A stretch of 64,000 bases of DNA from an uncultured Isosphaeraceae bacterium (GCA_945957605.1 CAMFLR010000005.1:124001-188000), one strand, 5' to 3'; positions 54,190 to 63,557 are shown, counted from the stretch's first letter. Translations and numbers: made by a program. The notes: generated by a model from the letters alone, not told the origin.

Positions 54190-54857
54190 TGCAAAACCGC
54201 GACGTGCTAAAAGGAACTCAGCTAATTATGAGCAAGCTAAAATTTGTAGTTGTGTTCGTTTTTGCAACCGCCCTTGCCTACATATGGATGCGAGGCACGC
54301 TAGCGACTTTTTACCCCAAAGGAAGCTTCTGGCCTGTACGATTTCTTCAGGCAGTTAGCGAGGGGACTTCGATAGGCGCCTTCGTATTATACCCCTTTCA
54401 GATTTGTTGGAGTTGCGGGGTAGTTGTTTTATTTCTTTCCCCGCCGAAGTCACGACTATCGACACTCTGCACACAGCCGGGATTTTCGGCGTGTCTCGCG
54501 GTTGCTTTTCTGACACTACTCTTTATTGGTTGCAGTTTGATTCGGTTGATTGTGAGACCATTATTAGGATGGCCGATGATCTGGAATCGGCCGATGGCGC
54601 ACGAAGCATTTGGAGTCGCGTCCCAATTTTCAGGCTACGCAAGCCAATTGGTTCTGGTCATCTGGGGTCTCTTCTTGCTAACTCGAACGTGGCGGCCTGC
54701 GTCTGACCCGTTGGAAAAACTGGCCCGCATCCTTGGTGCACTGCTGATTCTCACTTGGTCGCTCGCCTGGCTTGGCGGGCTGGCTTCATCTGTGGATTGG
54801 GATCTTGAGTATATGGCTCAACAAGAGGCGATTCGCATTCGGACGAACGCGCGATGA
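54189..54857 (+). CDS. Array membrane protein B3
   Basis: 222 residues from the ATG at 54189; a second ATG at 54228, with AAGGA 12 nt upstream, is possible. FVVVFVFATALAYIWMRGTL, CWSCGVVVLF, LSTLCTQPGFSACLAVAFLT and LEKLARILGALLILTWSL match B2. The tail is charged. Last gene of the array, followed by a terminator. Confidence 0.82.
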   Translation: MQNRDVLKGTQLIMSKLKFVVVFVFATALAYIWMRGTLATFYPKGSFWPVRFLQAVSEGTSIGAFVLYPFQICWSCGVVVLFLSPPKSRLSTLCTQPGFSACLAVAFLTLLFIGCSLIRLIVRPLLGWPMIWNRPMAHEAFGVASQFSGYASQLVLVIWGLFLLTRTWRPASDPLEKLARILGALLILTWSLAWLGGLASSVDWDLEYMAQQEAIRIRTNAR

Positions 54858-54871
54858 GTACGAAAAAAATC

Positions 54872-54919
54872 GACTCTCCGCGATCCCCCAATTGGCACAC
54901 GGGAAGATCGCGGAGAGTC
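54872..54919. terminator. Bidirectional intrinsic terminator
   Basis: GACTCTCCGCGATC pairs perfectly with GATCGCGGAGAGTC (14 bp) around a 20-nt loop. A run of seven A precedes it and TTTG follows, so it works in both directions, ending the array and the convergent HTTM gene. Confidence 0.88.
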
Positions 54920-54948
54920 TTTGTACGAACGGTCTACAATCAAAAGCT

Positions 54949-55965
54949 TCAGGCCGAAGCTGCGGGCAAGTTCACCGTTTCCGACGTCGCCACTGAACCT
55001 ATTGGCTGACGCGCCGGGAGGCGGAACGTCATTTTACTCTTCGCCCAGCTCGACAATCCTGCCAGCCAGCCGAGCGGGTTGAACCTCTGCGTCAGTGTTT
55101 CCCACTCACCTGAGGTCAGGAAGGTGAGATACATCGCCACCGAGAGCTCGCCGAACACGGGGATGTTCACCAGGAACATGATGCCGAAGTGTAGCGAAAT
55201 GCCCAGTAGCATCACGAGCGGTCGCGCGGCTTTGAACCAGAGGAGGAACGCGAGAGCGAATTCGATCGCCAGGCCTGAGTATGTTGCGATGTTGATCAGC
55301 AGGGGATATCCAGCCAGGAAGCTGAAATCCCACCGGCCTACCTCGCGATTGCACAGTACAAAGTGAATCGCCGTGCCGGTGATCCAGTTGGATCCGGTTG
55401 TTTTCCAGATCGCCGTCGTAAGATACAGGATCGCGATCTGAATCTGGATCAGCCGCTGCGCCCAGGGGGCAATGAGCGGATCGGCTTCCGTTCCGCCGCG
55501 TCGTTTCCGGGCTCGCCGGGCGTCGAGCGAATAGGCCGCGCCGCAAGGGGCGAGCATCAGGTAGAACGCGTTGCACATCAGCAAAACATCGGCGCCGCTC
55601 GCGTTGGCGATGTTGCGCTGATGAATCGAAAGCATCAACACGTAAAAAATGACGCTCATGATGCGCGTGTGCCAGCCGAGAGTCAGTCCTACGGCCGACG
55701 CGACTGTGCACCAGAGAACTACGCGAACGGAAACGGGATCGCGGAGGTAGTAGAGGATCGAGTGGCGAAGCGGGCCGCCAAGTTCGTGAGCCTCACCACG
55801 CTGAATGACGCCGAGGTCGGTTAGCCAGTAGTCGGTGTCGATGAACATCATCGCCACGTTGAAGATGGCGATCAGGCCGAACAGGATGCGGAACGCTCCC
55901 AGCGGCTTGGCGGAAACAGGCGCGAACCAGAAGCGATTCCAGGCGCGAATCGGGTTGAAGCTCAT
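54949..55965 (-). CDS. HTTM-domain membrane protein (vitamin K carboxylase-like)
   Basis: 338 residues with about six to seven TM helices. ILFGLIAIFNVAMMFIDTDY, SIHQRNIANASGADVLLMCN and LQIQIAILYLTTAIWKTTG-type helices are the HTTM signature, the membrane module of vitamin-K-dependent gamma-carboxylases and related proteins. A carboxylase activity is unproven. Starts inside the stop of the upstream partner (ATGA). Confidence 0.88.
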   Translation of the reverse strand: MSFNPIRAWNRFWFAPVSAKPLGAFRILFGLIAIFNVAMMFIDTDYWLTDLGVIQRGEAHELGGPLRHSILYYLRDPVSVRVVLWCTVASAVGLTLGWHTRIMSVIFYVLMLSIHQRNIANASGADVLLMCNAFYLMLAPCGAAYSLDARRARKRRGGTEADPLIAPWAQRLIQIQIAILYLTTAIWKTTGSNWITGTAIHFVLCNREVGRWDFSFLAGYPLLINIATYSGLAIEFALAFLLWFKAARPLVMLLGISLHFGIMFLVNIPVFGELSVAMYLTFLTSGEWETLTQRFNPLGWLAGLSSWAKSKMTFRLPARQPIGSVATSETVNLPAASA

Positions 55966-56504
55966 GGCCGGGCCTCCTCCCAGTTGGGAAACAGGTATTC
56001 CTTGATCGGAACGGTGCGCGTCAGCGCCATGGGATCGGGAACGGTCCCCGGCGGCGGGGTATCGCGGACGACGAACCGAAGCTCCACTTCAACGGGGAAC
56101 GCTTCGGGCGGGATTTTTAGCTCGCGAATAACGTGTCGCGCTCCAACTTCACGAAGCACCGCGAATTCATCGTTCGCAAAGTACGACGTGAACTTGGAAT
56201 GTCGAACGCGAGGCACGCCTTGCCAGATCGAGAAGTCGGACATCTTGGGGAAGACGAAGTTGTGCATCATGCCATTCTTATCAATGGCGAGCGCCTCGAG
56301 CGTGAGCGTGTTCTGCATCGGGTTCGGCGCGAACATCGACCAGTTCTGCCAGAGGCCGAGCGGGAACATGTAGTTCACCGCGAAGCCAAGCGCCCGGTCG
56401 CGGATGACGCACGTCGGCATGTTGTAAACCGTCAGCGCAGCGAGATGCACGACGATGAACGCCGAGATCAAGACCCGTTTTAATCCCCAGATTCGTCGAG
56501 CCAA
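55962..56504 (-). CDS. Membrane-anchored partner of the HTTM protein
   Basis: About 180 residues starting at TTG 56504 with AGGAGG five bases upstream, which decides the start; the extra 64 codons upstream lack sense. One N-terminal TM (VLISAFIVVHLAALTVYNM) and an outside domain with FPLGLWQNWSMFAPNPMQNT and PRVRHSKFTSYFANDE. The WSMFAPNP block is typical of proteins paired with HTTM genes. Role inferred to be a partner or substrate. Confidence 0.82.
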   Translation of the reverse strand: MARRIWGLKRVLISAFIVVHLAALTVYNMPTCVIRDRALGFAVNYMFPLGLWQNWSMFAPNPMQNTLTLEALAIDKNGMMHNFVFPKMSDFSIWQGVPRVRHSKFTSYFANDEFAVLREVGARHVIRELKIPPEAFPVEVELRFVVRDTPPPGTVPDPMALTRTVPIKEYLFPNWEEARP

Positions 56505-56685
56505 TGCGCCCTCCTTCCCCTCAATCCTTGATGGGGTGCTTCGCGAAGGGGCTAGACCTGAATCGTTGGAGGAAAGCGCGAGTGGTAGAGGGCCTGCCCC
56601 GGGACGACCGCGTCGGTCGGGACCGGCCGGAACTTTAGAAGATGGGGCCAAAACCGTCAAGGCGAGCGCAGCAGAAGAACTCGCC

Positions 56686-57108
56686 TCACTCGCCAATAAT
56701 CTTGATCAACACCCGCTTATCTCGTTTCCCGTCGAACTCGCCGTAAAAAATCTGCTCCCACGGACCGAAATCGAGCCGGCCATTTGTGATCGCCACCACC
56801 ACCTCACGCCCCATGATTGTTCGCTTAAGATGGGCATCGGCATTATCTTCGCCGGTCCGGTTGTGATGGTAGACGTCGGGAGACGCATTAAAAGGTGCCA
56901 ATTGTTCCAGCCAAACGCCGAAGTCGTGGTGTAGTCCACGCTCGTCATCATTGATGAAAACGCTCGACGTGATGTGCATGCTATTCACCAAGCACAGCCC
57001 CTCCTTCACCCCTGATTCACGAATTGCATCACTCACCTGTGGCGTGATGTTACGAAACCCGGTTGCCTGCGGCATGTGCATTTTTAAGTAAACAGTGTGG
57101 GCTTTCAT
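56686..57108 (-). CDS. yjbQ: YjbQ-family protein (UPF0047)
   Basis: About 140 residues. [56 protein letters not shown] and [20 protein letters not shown] are the UPF0047 signature; E. coli YjbQ shows weak thiamine-phosphate-synthase activity. The conserved His residues could bind metal. The ATG at 57108 gives the usual length; an extension to 57249 is not family-like. Confidence 0.93.
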   Translation of the reverse strand: MKAHTVYLKMHMPQATGFRNITPQVSDAIRESGVKEGLCLVNSMHITSSVFINDDERGLHHDFGVWLEQLAPFNASPDVYHHNRTGEDNADAHLKRTIMGREVVVAITNGRLDFGPWEQIFYGEFDGKRDKRVLIKIIGE

Positions 57109-57566
57109 AAGCCGAAAATGCTCCGCAATCATGCCATAAGATTTGCCTGTCACATCACAGGCATCACGACCGTAAAGGATTTGTGACGTCAATGATTGGA
57201 TGCATGAAATCACGCAGAGTTGCAATAACTCAGGGATGATTTCAGGCAAACACTGTTAACAAAATGGAAAAAGGGGCGTCACAAGGGAATTGTGGTTGCG
57301 TATGCCACAGGATCTGACCGTGGATGCGGCATTCGAAGGTGATGGCGCAATATCGCCTATTTTGACGCCTAGCCTGAGTGCGACTCCGCGCTCGAGTCTG
57401 CTCTCTCCGTTTTCCCCCCTAACGTCGGCGAGCTTCAGCAAATCACATGCCGGATCGGCAACCCTCGGCAAGAGGTTCCGGTTCGACCGTGTGTGCGACA
57501 CATCTGCCCGCCAGTTCCGCACGGGAAGACGTTGAGGATGCCGCATGCCTTTGGAGACAGGCACCG
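57109..57566. other. Divergent intergenic region
   Basis: 458 bp between yjbQ and the NtrC-like gene. The stretch 57235-57300 is AT-rich and could hold a promoter. No consensus -24/-12 sigma-54 site was found by eye. No ORF is convincing. Confidence 0.45.
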
Positions 57567-59033
57567 ATGAATGAATGTACTCTTCTCTTAATCAGCCAGG
57601 ATTCACAGCTCGTCGACGGTGTCGTCCGGATTGCGCGGGAAATCGGCAACCTGGAAGTGGCGGTTGTGGGCAGCCTCGAACAAGCGTACGTCTACCCCAG
57701 TTGGGATAAAGTCGCGCTCGCGCTGATTCACCACGATCGTCGGAGCACGACGATGGGGGTGATTCGGCTGCTGAGGATGCTGGCGGCGGCACGCCGATCG
57801 GTGGCGACCGTTGTTCTGGGCGACGATACAGACACGGAAGAAGCGACTGAATTGCTGCGGCGTGGAGCGGCCGATCTCCTGCTCCGCCCGTTCGATATGT
57901 CGCGTCTTATGTACCTGACCGACGTGCTTACCCTACGCATGCGGAAGCCCGTCGTGACACTCGCTGCGCCACGGGTTGTGAAGGAAAAGGACGGCTCGGT
58001 CCCGGCCTGGGACGAAGACGATCCGATGATCGCCCAGGCTCGCCGGATCGCTCCACTCGACACGACCGTATTGATTCAAGGCGAAGCGGGAACCGGCAAG
58101 TCACGTCTCGCGCGGATTCTTCACGAGATGTCGCCCCGCAAGTCGGGACCGTTCGTGACGATTCGCTGCTCGTCGCTCTCGGCCGACGGTCTCGCGCAGG
58201 AACTGTTTGGACGCGAAATGGATGCGTCGAACGGCCTGGGTTCGGGCCGGCTTGCCGAGGCACGCACCGGTACACTGCTACTTGATGATGTCGACACGCT
58301 TTCACCGCGTTCGCAGGCGGCACTTGTCGACTGGATCGAGCGTGAATCGCACCGGCCCTCGATGGGTGGCGATAACCGGCCCGTCCGGCCTCGCCTGCTC
58401 GCAACCGCCCGCGGTTCGCTCGCCGATACAGTGACCGAAGGTCGTTTTCGATCCGACCTTTTCTATCGCCTCAATGTGGTCGGGCTGAGCATTACCCCGC
58501 TCCGCCAGCGACGGACCGAAATCGCCGACGTCGTGAACGCCCTCATGGCCGAACTAAGCTCGGGTGCGGTCACAATCGCCCCCGACGCTCTCCAGGCACT
58601 CGAGTCGTACAACTGGATGGGCAATGTACGCGAGTTGCGTGACGTGCTCGAATCTGCACTGTCGCAGTGCCGGAGCGAGACGCTCGGTCGCGAACTACTG
58701 CCCGAAGCAATCCGCGCCGCCAGCCTGCTCGCCAAATCGCAAACAGGTGCGGCCGACGAAGCGGCGAAACTCGCCGAGACGACACTGGCTCAAACCAAAC
58801 GCGAAGCCGAATTCGCCCGGATCACCCAGGCTCTCGAAAAGCATGGGCATAACCGACTACGAACTGCGAGCGAGCTTGGTATTAGCCGGATGACCTTGTA
58901 CAAAAAATTGTATAAATATGGCATCATCGAGCAGGAGGGGCGCGCCGGCGTCTTGCCATCGGGACGTCCCCGTCGCATGCCCGCTCCGAACGTGATTTCC
59001 ATTCCCGAGGAAGATCTTTCCCATCAGTTCTGA
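57567..59033 (+). CDS. NtrC-type AAA+ regulator with degenerate receiver and no GAFTGA
   Basis: About 488 residues from the ATG at 57567 (GGAG upstream). The N-terminal receiver-like domain has no clear phospho-Asp (HHDRRSTTMG). The AAA+ domain has Walker A GEAGTGKS (172-179), Walker B LLLDDVD (237-243) with DD instead of DE, and arginine fingers in GRFRSDLFYRLNV. Where GAFTGA should be it reads DASNGLG (219-225), so contact with sigma-54 is doubtful. A Fis-type HTH (HNRLRTASELGISRMTLYKK) is C-terminal. Probably a repressor or other DNA-remodelling regulator. Confidence 0.9.
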   Translation: MNECTLLLISQDSQLVDGVVRIAREIGNLEVAVVGSLEQAYVYPSWDKVALALIHHDRRSTTMGVIRLLRMLAAARRSVATVVLGDDTDTEEATELLRRGAADLLLRPFDMSRLMYLTDVLTLRMRKPVVTLAAPRVVKEKDGSVPAWDEDDPMIAQARRIAPLDTTVLIQGEAGTGKSRLARILHEMSPRKSGPFVTIRCSSLSADGLAQELFGREMDASNGLGSGRLAEARTGTLLLDDVDTLSPRSQAALVDWIERESHRPSMGGDNRPVRPRLLATARGSLADTVTEGRFRSDLFYRLNVVGLSITPLRQRRTEIADVVNALMAELSSGAVTIAPDALQALESYNWMGNVRELRDVLESALSQCRSETLGRELLPEAIRAASLLAKSQTGAADEAAKLAETTLAQTKREAEFARITQALEKHGHNRLRTASELGISRMTLYKKLYKYGIIEQEGRAGVLPSGRPRRMPAPNVISIPEEDLSHQF

Positions 59034-59036
59034 TTC

Positions 59037-59276
59037 ATGGGAATGGATCCTTCGGGACTTGTGATCGAATTGGATCGTCTTCCCATGAACTCTTCGACAG
59101 ACTCGAACGCATTGCCGCGACGCGAGCAGGAAGCCAGTCGCGGCGATGTGCGGGCAGATCAGTGCCGGCCATCGTGTCCCGTATGCGGCGGCAAGCTGAT
59201 CGAAGTGAAGGCGAAGTTACAGTGTTCGCGATGCCGGACAATTTGCGAGACCTGCTGCGAAGGCGGTCCCGGTTAA
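59037..59276 (+). CDS. Tiny zinc-ribbon protein
   Basis: 79 residues starting 3 bp after the NtrC-like stop. The C-terminal CPVCGGKLIEVKAKLQCSRC plus ICETCCEGG is a zinc-binding ribbon of a type I associate with planctomycetes. ATG at 59043 or 59085 are shorter starts. Position suggests co-transcription with the regulator. Confidence 0.8.
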   Translation: MGMDPSGLVIELDRLPMNSSTDSNALPRREQEASRGDVRADQCRPSCPVCGGKLIEVKAKLQCSRCRTICETCCEGGPG

Positions 59277-59287
59277 CTCGCACGCGA

Positions 59288-60802
59288 TCAAAGCTCGAAA
59301 CGAATCCCTTGCGCGAGTGGCAACGCAGATCCGCCGTTGATCGTGCACGTTTGCCGGCGCATGTAGGCTTTCCAGGCGTCAGATCCCGCCTCGCGCCCGC
59401 CGCCGGTCGCTTTTTCGCCGCCGAAAGCGCCGCCAATCTCTGCGCCTGATGTTCCGAGATTGACGTTTGCGATCCCGCAGTCCGATCCTTCGGCCGAAAG
59501 GAATCGTTCCGCTTCGGTGACGCGATCGGTGAAGATCGCCGACGACAACCCTTGCTCGACTCCGTTTTGAATCGCGATCGCTTCGTCGAGCGTGCGATAC
59601 GGAATGACATACAGAATCGGCGCGAAGGTTTCCTCGGCGACGATCGGCATATCGCCCGTCGCCCGAACAATTGCCGGCTCGACAAACCAGCCAGGCCGAT
59701 CGATTCGTTTTCCGCCCGTTACAATGGTTCCGCCCTGCTCTGCGGCCTGCTCGAGTGCCTGCATCATTGAGGCAACGGCCTGCTCATTGATGAGTGGACC
59801 CATCAGAGTCGAATCATCGGCCGGATCGCCGATGCGCACGCTCTTGTATGCATGACCCAAACGCGCGAGGAGGTCGTCAATAATCGACTCGTGCACGATC
59901 AGTCGACGGAGTGTTGTGCATCGCTGCCCCGCGGTTCCCACCGCTGCGAACACAACGGCGCGAAGCGCAAGGTCGAGATTCGCCGATGGCGTGACAATGA
60001 CAGCATTATTGCCGCCCAGTTCGAGCAACGTTCTGCCCAGCCTCGCTCCAACAACTTCCGCCACACGTCGGCCCATCCGGCACGAACCGGTTGCTGAGAT
60101 CAGCGGCAAACGTGGGTCGGCGACCATCCGTTCGCCAATCTCCGTCTCGCCGAGACAGAGCGAGAACAACCCTGGGCACTCGTGCGCCTCGGCCACCTGG
60201 CTGGCGATTTTCGTCACGGCGATGGCCGTCAGAGGCGTGATGGGCGATGGCTTCCAGATCGTCGAGTCGCCACAAACCGCCGCCAGCGTCGCGTTCCAGG
60301 CCCAGACCGCAACCGGGAAATTGAACGCGGTGATGATGCCGACCGGGCCAAGCGGGTGCCATTGTTCCATGAGGCGATGGACAGGACGTTCCGACGCGAT
60401 CGTTAAACCGTGCAGGCAGCGCGAGAGACCGACGGCGTAATCGCACATGTCGATCATTTCCTGGACCTCGCCCTCTGCCTCCGTACGAATCTTGCCGGCT
60501 TCGAGGGTGACCAGTCGGCCAAGGTTCTGCTTCTGCAGGCGCAACGCGTCGCCCAGATCGCGAATCAGTGCTCCGCGCACCGGCGCGGGACGGCTTCGCC
60601 ATCGGGCAAATGCTTTAACCGCGACTTCCGCAACTTGCTCATAATCGCCAGGCGACGCCGCTTGCGCATACGCCAGTACTTCGCCGGTCGCCGGGTTTCG
60701 TGAGGCGAGACGTGGCCCGGTCGCCTGAATTGCCTGCGAGCCAGCCAGCACGCCGGAATTTTCGGTCTCAAGGCCGAGCGTCGCAAAGACCGGGTCAATC
60801 AT
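59288..60802 (-). CDS. Aldehyde dehydrogenase, ALDH7-like
   Basis: 504 residues. The catalytic Cys is in TAGQRCTTLRR and the Glu in LLELGGNNA; WKPSPITPLTA is the cofactor loop. The C-terminus EAGSDAWKAYMRRQTCTING followed by LPLAQGIRFEL is typical of the ALDH7A1 (alpha-aminoadipic semialdehyde/piperideine-6-carboxylate dehydrogenase) branch. It should oxidise an aldehyde with NAD+. No lysine-catabolism genes are adjacent. Confidence 0.92.
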   Translation of the reverse strand: MIDPVFATLGLETENSGVLAGSQAIQATGPRLASRNPATGEVLAYAQAASPGDYEQVAEVAVKAFARWRSRPAPVRGALIRDLGDALRLQKQNLGRLVTLEAGKIRTEAEGEVQEMIDMCDYAVGLSRCLHGLTIASERPVHRLMEQWHPLGPVGIITAFNFPVAVWAWNATLAAVCGDSTIWKPSPITPLTAIAVTKIASQVAEAHECPGLFSLCLGETEIGERMVADPRLPLISATGSCRMGRRVAEVVGARLGRTLLELGGNNAVIVTPSANLDLALRAVVFAAVGTAGQRCTTLRRLIVHESIIDDLLARLGHAYKSVRIGDPADDSTLMGPLINEQAVASMMQALEQAAEQGGTIVTGGKRIDRPGWFVEPAIVRATGDMPIVAEETFAPILYVIPYRTLDEAIAIQNGVEQGLSSAIFTDRVTEAERFLSAEGSDCGIANVNLGTSGAEIGGAFGGEKATGGGREAGSDAWKAYMRRQTCTINGGSALPLAQGIRFEL

Positions 60803-60958
60803 GGTTACGTATCCGGGAATTGCGTTCGCGGGACTATGCGTAAGTGGGACGCGACGACGGGAGGCTTAACGTCAAACCCGCGATGCGTTAGCCTGATCAC
60901 ACGGCAATGCGCGCCGCCACAAGATTATTCGCTGCCCGCTGTTCACAGGAAAGTCCGC

Positions 60959-62056
60959 ATGACCGACGCGGTTCCTCCCCCCACTCCGAAGTCCGAATTC
61001 GCTGCCCCCCGGCGCATCGACTCGCTCGACCAGTTTCGCGGCTACACCGTCGTCGGCATGTTGCTCGTGAACTTCATCGGCGGGTTCGTCGTCATGCCGC
61101 CGATTCTTAAGCACCATAAAACGTATTGCAGCTACGCCGATACGATCATGCCGCAGTTCTTTTTCGCGGTTGGCTTCGCATACCGCATGACGATGCTCCG
61201 CCGTCGCGAGCGTGAAGGGGCGCGATCGGCCTACTGGCACGCGATCACTCGCAACATCGGCCTGATTCTTATTGGCTTCGCAGTTTATCACCTCGATGGC
61301 AACTACAAGAAATGGGCCGACCTGCAAGCTCTGGGGATCTGGGGTGTCTTGAGCACCGCTTTCCAGAAAGAGGTGTTTCAAACGCTGGTACACATCGCGC
61401 TCGCGTCACTCTGGGTTTTGCCAGTGATCGGCGGGAAAACTCGCACGCTCGGGATCTGGATCGTCGTATCCGCACTTGCGCATTTGGGCTTGTCGCAAGT
61501 TTGGTATTACGACTGGCTGATGAAGCGCGGAGTGATCGACGGCGGTCCGTTCGGGTTCCTGTCGTGGGCGATTCCGGTACTGGTCGGCGCGATTGCTTTC
61601 GATGCGATGAAATCGGCCCGAAAGGAAATGGTGCTGGCACTCGGAGGTTTGGCGGTCGCACTGATGGCAGTCGGCTACGGTATCACCTGTATTGATGGCG
61701 CTCCCGATGCTCCGCCGTTCTATCAGCCCAACGCGCCTGTGAACATCTGGACGATGAGCCAGAAGTCGGGCAGTATTAGCTACCAAATCTTCGCAGCCGG
61801 ATTTTCTCTCGCTGTTTACCTCTTTTTCGTCGGCATGAGCGATGGGCTTGGCTTTAAGCTCGGCCTGTTCCGGACGTTCGGCAAAAACGCGCTTGCTGTC
61901 TATATCTTGCACGGCATCGTCGCCGGCGCTGTGAAACCGTTCGTTCCCGATGATGCACCGCTCTGGTATGTCGCGCTTGGGTTTTGGCTCTATTTCGGCC
62001 TGACCTATCTGTTCGTGCGCTACCTTGAGAAAAACAACCTGTTTCTCAAGCTTTGA
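60959..62056 (+). CDS. DUF5009/HGSNAT-like membrane acyltransferase
   Basis: About 365 residues from the ATG at 60959. Nine to ten TMs. RIDSLDQFRGYTVVGMLLVN is the DUF5009/heparan-alpha-glucosaminide N-acetyltransferase-like start; FGKNALAVYILHGIVAG is the C-terminal signature. Probably acylates a sugar across the membrane. The frame opens at 60836 but those codons lack homology. Confidence 0.85.
   Translation: MTDAVPPPTPKSEFAAPRRIDSLDQFRGYTVVGMLLVNFIGGFVVMPPILKHHKTYCSYADTIMPQFFFAVGFAYRMTMLRRREREGARSAYWHAITRNIGLILIGFAVYHLDGNYKKWADLQALGIWGVLSTAFQKEVFQTLVHIALASLWVLPVIGGKTRTLGIWIVVSALAHLGLSQVWYYDWLMKRGVIDGGPFGFLSWAIPVLVGAIAFDAMKSARKEMVLALGGLAVALMAVGYGITCIDGAPDAPPFYQPNAPVNIWTMSQKSGSISYQIFAAGFSLAVYLFFVGMSDGLGFKLGLFRTFGKNALAVYILHGIVAGAVKPFVPDDAPLWYVALGFWLYFGLTYLFVRYLEKNNLFLKL
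62024..62050. terminator. Hairpin at the end of the acyltransferase-like gene
   Basis: CTTGAGAAA pairs perfectly with TTTCTCAAG around a 9-nt loop, overlapping the last codons of the gene. It resembles an intrinsic terminator but lacks a strong T-run. Confidence 0.5.
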
Positions 62057-62197
62057 CCGTGTTGCGAGATTGCCACGATTGATTGAGCAACCGGTGGCGA
62101 GCGGCCTTTTTTCCTGATCCAATACGGAGACGGGGATGCGGAGGCAGGTTCGGCCTCGAGGCACGTCATTCTCATCTACGGTCAGGGAGCGAAATCG

Positions 62198-63514
62198 ATG
62201 CAGATGCTGCGGCGCGTGATGGTTTTGGGATGCACGCTGGCATTCGCCCTATCCTGGGCCAGCCAGTCAAACGCAGGGCTGGATGAGTACGTCAAGAAAC
62301 CAGACCCTTCTTATGCCTGGAAATATGTTGAGACGAAGGACTTTCCGGACGACGTCAAAGTTCACCAGTTGAGCCTGACCTCGCAAACCTGGAAAGACAT
62401 CGTTTGGACTCATGTTGTTTCGATCATCGAGCCCAAGGTACAACTTCATCCCGACGCGGCGGTGCTCTACATCACCGGCGGCAAGATCGGCGATAGCCAG
62501 CGCCAGGGTGACCTCGCAGTAGGCTTTGCGATCGCCAAGAACACGAAGTCGCGCGTCGTTGTGCTGCCGCAGGTTCCCAACCAGCCGCTGCTCGGCAACA
62601 AAACCGAAGACACGCTCATCGCCGAAACCTTCGTGCGCTACCTTGATACTCGCGACGAGGAATGGCCCCTTCTCTTCCCGATGGTGAAGAGCGCCATCCG
62701 TGCGATGGACGCCGCGCAGGCGTTCGCGAAGGAAAAGAACGCTCCAATCGAGCGATTCGTCGTCACCGGCGCCTCGAAGCGCGGTTGGACGACGTGGCTC
62801 ACCGGCGCGTCCGACCCGCGCGTGAAGGCGATCGCGCCGATGGTCATCCCCACCCTCAATTTCCCGGCGCAGAATGCCCACCAGCTCGAAAACTTCGGGA
62901 AGTTCTCAGAGCAAGTTGGCGACTACACCGCCCGCGGCCTGATGGACCGCTTCGAACTGCCCGAGCGCAACCGCCTCTGGCACATGGTTGATCCGCTCAG
63001 CTATCGCGACCGTCTCACGATGCCCAAGTTCCAGATCAACGGCACGAACGATCCCTACTGGACGCTCGACTCGATGAATATCTACTGGGACGAACTGAAG
63101 GGTCCCAGCTACGTCGTCTATTTGCCGAACGCCGGCCACGGCCTCGACAAGAATCGCGAGTACGCCACGCAGGCCATCGGCGCGATCTATCACAACGCGA
63201 TCGGCGGAATGGCGATGCCCCAACTGTCATGGAAGCATGGCGATACCGATTCAGGTGCCCTGCTCCTCACAGTCACATCGCATCCCGCGCCCAAGTCGGC
63301 CCAGCTTTGGACCGCGACTTCGCCCACGCTCGACTTCCGCAAGTCACCTTGGACCGCGAGTCCGCTCAAGGCCGGTACCACCATGGCGGGTGACGTGAAA
63401 CTTCCCAAGAGCGGCAACGTCGCGCTTCTTGCGGATCTCGAATACGAGATCGACGGATACGTGTTCCATATGTCGACGCAGGTGCGTCAGACCAACGTTA
63501 AGCCCGAGAAGTGA
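62198..63514 (+). CDS. Exported PhoPQ-activated-protein-like (PqaA) hydrolase
   Basis: 438 residues. A signal peptide (MVLGCTLAFALSWASQSNAG) precedes the PhoPQ_related fold: VLYITGGKIG, VVVLPQVPNQPL, the nucleophile-type motif VVTGASKRGWTTWLTGA, and IAPMVIPTLNFPAQ. It is an alpha/beta-hydrolase relative. The Ser in GASKRG is the likely nucleophile. Activity unknown. Confidence 0.9.
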   Translation: MQMLRRVMVLGCTLAFALSWASQSNAGLDEYVKKPDPSYAWKYVETKDFPDDVKVHQLSLTSQTWKDIVWTHVVSIIEPKVQLHPDAAVLYITGGKIGDSQRQGDLAVGFAIAKNTKSRVVVLPQVPNQPLLGNKTEDTLIAETFVRYLDTRDEEWPLLFPMVKSAIRAMDAAQAFAKEKNAPIERFVVTGASKRGWTTWLTGASDPRVKAIAPMVIPTLNFPAQNAHQLENFGKFSEQVGDYTARGLMDRFELPERNRLWHMVDPLSYRDRLTMPKFQINGTNDPYWTLDSMNIYWDELKGPSYVVYLPNAGHGLDKNREYATQAIGAIYHNAIGGMAMPQLSWKHGDTDSGALLLTVTSHPAPKSAQLWTATSPTLDFRKSPWTASPLKAGTTMAGDVKLPKSGNVALLADLEYEIDGYVFHMSTQVRQTNVKPEK

Positions 63515-63524
63515 GTTCGCAAGC

Positions 63525-63557
63525 CGCCGGGCGTCCTGCAAAAAATGGCGCCCGGCG
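63525..63557. terminator. GC-rich hairpin after the PqaA-like gene
   Basis: CGCCGGGCG pairs perfectly with CGCCCGGCG around a loop containing six A. It starts 11 bp after the stop. No T-run follows. Confidence 0.6.
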
